The notes under the pieces were generated by a model. That model saw only the letters and a program-made list of their open reading frames with translations. It ran no database searches and was not told where the DNA came from. The position numbers and the translations under genes are program-made. A stretch of 9,066 nucleotides of DNA from Dehalococcoidia bacterium (GTDB taxonomy: Bacteria; Chloroflexota; Dehalococcoidia; GIF9; AB-539-J10): assembly GCA_030621105.1 (NCBI GenBank), contig JAUXIH010000032.1:1-9066 (forward strand), given 5' to 3'. Positions 6,780-9,066 of this stretch are shown here, piece after piece (the stretch's first letter is position 1; each line of letters starts with the position of its first letter).

Positions 6780-8038
6780 TTATTGTAGGAAGCCAATGGG
6801 GAGACGAGGGCAAAGGGAAGATAATCGATGCCCTGGCGGAAGAAGCCAATATTGTGGTGCGCTTCTCTGGAGGAGATAACGCTGGCCACACTGTAATTAA
6901 CCCTTACGGTGAATTTAGATTGCATCTCGTACCTTCAGGCATATTCTATCCCCAAACAACCTGTATCATCGGTAGCGGGGTGGTGGTGAACCCTGCAATT
7001 CTCCTGCAAGAAATAAGTGAGATACAAGCACACGGTGTTGATGTCAGTCGGCTTATACTCAGCGACCGTGCTCATCTCACCATGCCCTATCACATCCTCC
7101 TGGACAAAGCAGAGGAGAAAAGTCGAGGACAAGCGATGATAGGCACCACATGTCGCGGAATCGGCCCCGCCTTCGCCGACAAGGCTGCCAGGATAGGAAT
7201 TCGTGCCAGCGATCTGTTAGATGATAACAGTTTCTACCGCCACCTCAAATCAGTGCTGGACATCAAGAATGAGATCCTGACCAAGATATACAACATCGCT
7301 CCGGTCTCACTGGAAAAGACATACGAGCAATACCGCGATTACGGGAGGCAACTGGCCTCCATGATCCAGGAAACCAGCACTATCCTTCACAAAGGACTAG
7401 CGAATAACGACTTCATCCTGCTAGAAGGAGCACAGGGGGCATTACTGGATCTCGATTTTGGCACTTATCCCTATGTGACCTCATCTTCACCGCTTGCCGG
7501 AGCAGGTGCAGTAGGATCAGGTCTCGGCCCTAGGGAAATCAACCATGTCATCGGCGTGTTTAAAGCCTATAACACCAGGGTAGGAGAAGGCCCTATGCCC
7601 ACAGAACTCAAGGATGAATTCGGTGACCTGATGCGTGAGAAAGGGCATGAGTATGGAGCCACAACAGCAAGACCACGGCGCTGCGGCTGGTTTGATGCCG
7701 TGGCAGCCCGCTTCTCCATACAACTTAACAGTTGCGACGCAACGGCCCTGACTCATCTTGACGTTCTCGACAGTTTGTCTACCATCAAAATATGCACGAG
7801 CTATCAAGTAAACCGAAAAATCCTAAACTACTTCCCCAGTAAAACAAGTCTCCTGAAGCAATGTCAGCCAATCTACGAAGAATTACCTGGCTGGCAAACA
7901 TCAACCAGAAACATTCACAGTTTCCAACAATTACCCGCCAAAGCCCTAGCATATATCGCGAGACTGGAAGAGCTCTCGGGTTGTCCCATAAAATTCATAT
8001 CAACAGGACCAAGACGCGAACAGGTGATACGCAGGTAA
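6767..8038 (+). CDS. purA: Adenylosuccinate synthetase
   Basis: A cytoplasmic enzyme that joins IMP and aspartate using GTP to form adenylosuccinate, the first step from IMP to AMP (EC 6.3.4.4). Its 423 residues match the family length. Motifs in order are GSQWGDEGKGK (8-18) with catalytic D13, GDNAGHT (36-42) with catalytic H41, GTTCRGIGPAFADKAARIGIR (126-146), EGAQGALLDLDFGTYPYVTSS (220-240), VGEGPMPTEL (272-281), GATTARPRRCGWFD (297-310) and the C-terminal STGPRREQ (412-419). D13 and H41 fall at exactly the E. coli positions, which supports the ATG 6767 start. TAGGAA (6755-6760) lies six bases upstream. The start is inside the phosphatidyltransferase gene (13-bp overlap), implying cotranscription and translational coupling. 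The gene ends 24 bp from the convergent dapA stop. Confidence 0.98.
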   Translation: MAVIVIVGSQWGDEGKGKIIDALAEEANIVVRFSGGDNAGHTVINPYGEFRLHLVPSGIFYPQTTCIIGSGVVVNPAILLQEISEIQAHGVDVSRLILSDRAHLTMPYHILLDKAEEKSRGQAMIGTTCRGIGPAFADKAARIGIRASDLLDDNSFYRHLKSVLDIKNEILTKIYNIAPVSLEKTYEQYRDYGRQLASMIQETSTILHKGLANNDFILLEGAQGALLDLDFGTYPYVTSSSPLAGAGAVGSGLGPREINHVIGVFKAYNTRVGEGPMPTELKDEFGDLMREKGHEYGATTARPRRCGWFDAVAARFSIQLNSCDATALTHLDVLDSLSTIKICTSYQVNRKILNYFPSKTSLLKQCQPIYEELPGWQTSTRNIHSFQQLPAKALAYIARLEELSGCPIKFISTGPRREQVIRR

Positions 8039-8046
8039 AACCGCTA

Positions 8047-8070
8047 CCTGGAGTGTAATCTCCTAGGAGA
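8047..8070. terminator. Inverted repeat between convergent purA and dapA, weak terminator candidate
   Basis: The 24-bp gap between the two stop codons contains a perfect 12-bp palindrome TCTCCTAGGAGA (8059-8070) that includes the dapA stop. Overlapping it, CCTGGAG (8047-8053) can pair with CTCCTAGG (8060-8067), with one bulged base and a six-base loop. Neither structure is followed by a T-run on either strand, so intrinsic termination is doubtful. Confidence 0.25.
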
Positions 8071-8956
8071 GAGGCAAGTCAATTTTATAATTGTCCAAGG
8101 TCATTGTGATGACCTCAGCCGAGCTCTCGTCAGGCTTCACTAGAGGCAGGCGAGGTTCGCCTACAGGGAAACCGATATGCCCCAAGGCATACTTGACAGG
8201 CGCTGGGTTGGTGACAACAAACATAGAGTTTACTAAGGGTAACAAACGGCGATGAATCAAGGCTGCTTCCTGAGTCTGTCCATTAAGAAATTTATTTATC
8301 ATGTCCTTGATTTGAAATCCAACCAAGTGTGATGCAACACTGATCACACCAAATCCTCCCAGTGATAGCATAGGCAAGGTATCAGCATCATTGCCACTAT
8401 AAACCAAGAAATCACTCCTGGTTCCCTGTATAATGCTAGCTATTTGACGAAGATTGCCACTAGCCTCCTTCACCCCTATAATATTATCGAACAGGCTTAA
8501 TTTTATTACAGTATCAGCAGCCAAGTTGGCAACTGTGCGAGATGGCACATTATACAGCATACACGGCAATGCTGTGGATTCAGCTATGGCCCTAAAATGT
8601 TCATAAAGACCTATCTGAGTCGGCTTATTATAGTAAGGAACAACCAGAAGACAGGCATCCACTCCAACACTCTCTGCTGCCTTTGTTAACTCCTGGCTTT
8701 GCCTGGTATTGTTGCTACCAGTGCCGGCCACAATCACTCCACGGTCAGAAACTACCGATTTTATCTCGGCAAATAATCGCAGTTTCTCATCCCAAGTAAG
8801 GGTGGGCGATTCTCCCGTGGTACCTGAGACCAAAACCCCATCGCTACCAGAATCAAGCAAGGCTCGAGCCAGCTTTTTAGCTTGCTGATAATCAACATTG
8901 CCTTCACTATCGAAGGGTGTGACCATAGCCGTTATTAAGCGCCCTAATCCCCTCAT
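8063..8956 (-). CDS. dapA: 4-Hydroxy-tetrahydrodipicolinate synthase
   Basis: Condenses pyruvate with aspartate semialdehyde (EC 4.3.3.7), the first committed step of diaminopimelate/lysine synthesis. It is a cytoplasmic TIM-barrel class I aldolase, 297 residues from the chosen start. Visible motifs are SGTTGESPTL (44-53, substrate-binding T46 and T47), VVPYYNKP (105-112), YNVPSRT (135-141, with catalytic-type Y135 and R140), Schiff-base lysine K163 in GVKEASG, and GGFGVISVASH (200-210; the usual final residue is Asn). The start is taken at 8956, where ATG overlaps the asd stop as ATGA and the protein begins MRGLGRLITAMVTPF. A further-upstream ATG at 8989 would add 11 residues from within asd and is unlikely. 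It acts on the product of the preceding gene, Asd. No dapB follows before convergent purA. Confidence 0.97.
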   Translation of the reverse strand: MRGLGRLITAMVTPFDSEGNVDYQQAKKLARALLDSGSDGVLVSGTTGESPTLTWDEKLRLFAEIKSVVSDRGVIVAGTGSNNTRQSQELTKAAESVGVDACLLVVPYYNKPTQIGLYEHFRAIAESTALPCMLYNVPSRTVANLAADTVIKLSLFDNIIGVKEASGNLRQIASIIQGTRSDFLVYSGNDADTLPMLSLGGFGVISVASHLVGFQIKDMINKFLNGQTQEAALIHRRLLPLVNSMFVVTNPAPVKYALGHIGFPVGEPRLPLVKPDESSAEVITMTLDNYKIDLPLS

Positions 8957-9066
8957 CCCACAACCTCGGAATGACGCGGCGTTATCCACCCCATTTTCAC
9001 CCCCTCCTCAGCGATCTGACTGGCATTCTGTGCCGCCCCCTTACGCAAGTTATCAGCCACTACCCA
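8953..9066 (-). CDS. asd: Aspartate-semialdehyde dehydrogenase, C-terminal fragment (cut by window edge)
   Basis: On the minus strand, 37 codons run from the window edge to TGA at 8955-8953. They contain VADNLRKGAAQNASQIAE, the conserved C-terminal helix of NADPH-dependent aspartate-semialdehyde dehydrogenases (EC 1.2.1.11), which reduce aspartyl phosphate to the semialdehyde used by DapA. The catalytic part lies beyond the window. The residues after the helix form a tail of about 17 residues. The stop overlaps the dapA start by four bases, so the two successive pathway steps are translationally coupled. The short visible part is distinctive, and the context agrees with it. Confidence 0.88.
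   Translation of the reverse strand, partial: WVVADNLRKGAAQNASQIAEEGVKMGWITPRHSEVVG

Noticed and set aside
7517..7807. 96-codon minus-strand open frame inside purA
   Set aside because: It is antisense to conserved adenylosuccinate synthetase motifs and shows no family features.
8957..8989. Longer dapA start at 8989 on the minus strand
   Set aside because: It would add 11 residues read from within asd. The 8956 start gives the family-typical N-terminus and an ATGA overlap.

Overview
The window is a compact, bacterial, mid-GC (about 45% by eye) stretch with nine near-complete protein genes, one small ORF and a partial gene at one or both edges. I saw no rRNA, tRNA, CRISPR array, insertion sequence or phage gene. 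The gene set and protein types suggest a Chloroflexota bacterium, most likely Dehalococcoidia or a relative: a short IF-2 (about 588 aa) in a ylxR-infB-rbfA cluster, an actinobacterial/archaeal-type inositol-1-phosphate synthase, and purA facing asd-dapA. This placement is inference from protein style, not from a database search.

Region 1 (1-2467, + strand) is a translation and ribosome-maturation cluster. It holds the probable tail of an upstream gene (nusA would be expected), ylxR, infB (a TTG start is preferred) and rbfA. The ylxQ/L7Ae-like gene often found between ylxR and infB is absent. A 214-bp gap (2468-2681) follows, with promoter-like motifs but no gene that I can support.

Region 2 (2682-6779, + strand) is the most interesting part: an apparent inositol-phospholipid cassette. 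Ino1 would make inositol 1-phosphate from glucose 6-phosphate. A CDP-alcohol phosphatidyltransferase resembling mycobacterial-type phosphatidylinositol-phosphate synthase would attach it to CDP-diacylglycerol (or another CDP-lipid). Between these two lie a GT4-type glycosyltransferase, which could glycosylate the lipid in a PimA-like way, a radical SAM enzyme with an auxiliary-cluster-type C-terminus and no obvious assigned role, and a 48-codon ORF. The small ORF exactly fills the gap before the phosphatidyltransferase, starting on an ATGA overlap. The set resembles a phosphatidylinositol-mannoside-like pathway with an extra radical SAM step.

Region 3 (6767-8038, + strand) is purA, overlapping the phosphatidyltransferase gene by 13 bp and so probably on the same transcript. 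Region 4 (8063-9066, - strand) is the end of asd followed by dapA through an ATGA overlap. These are two successive steps of diaminopimelate/lysine synthesis, and they converge on purA with only 24 bp between the stop codons.
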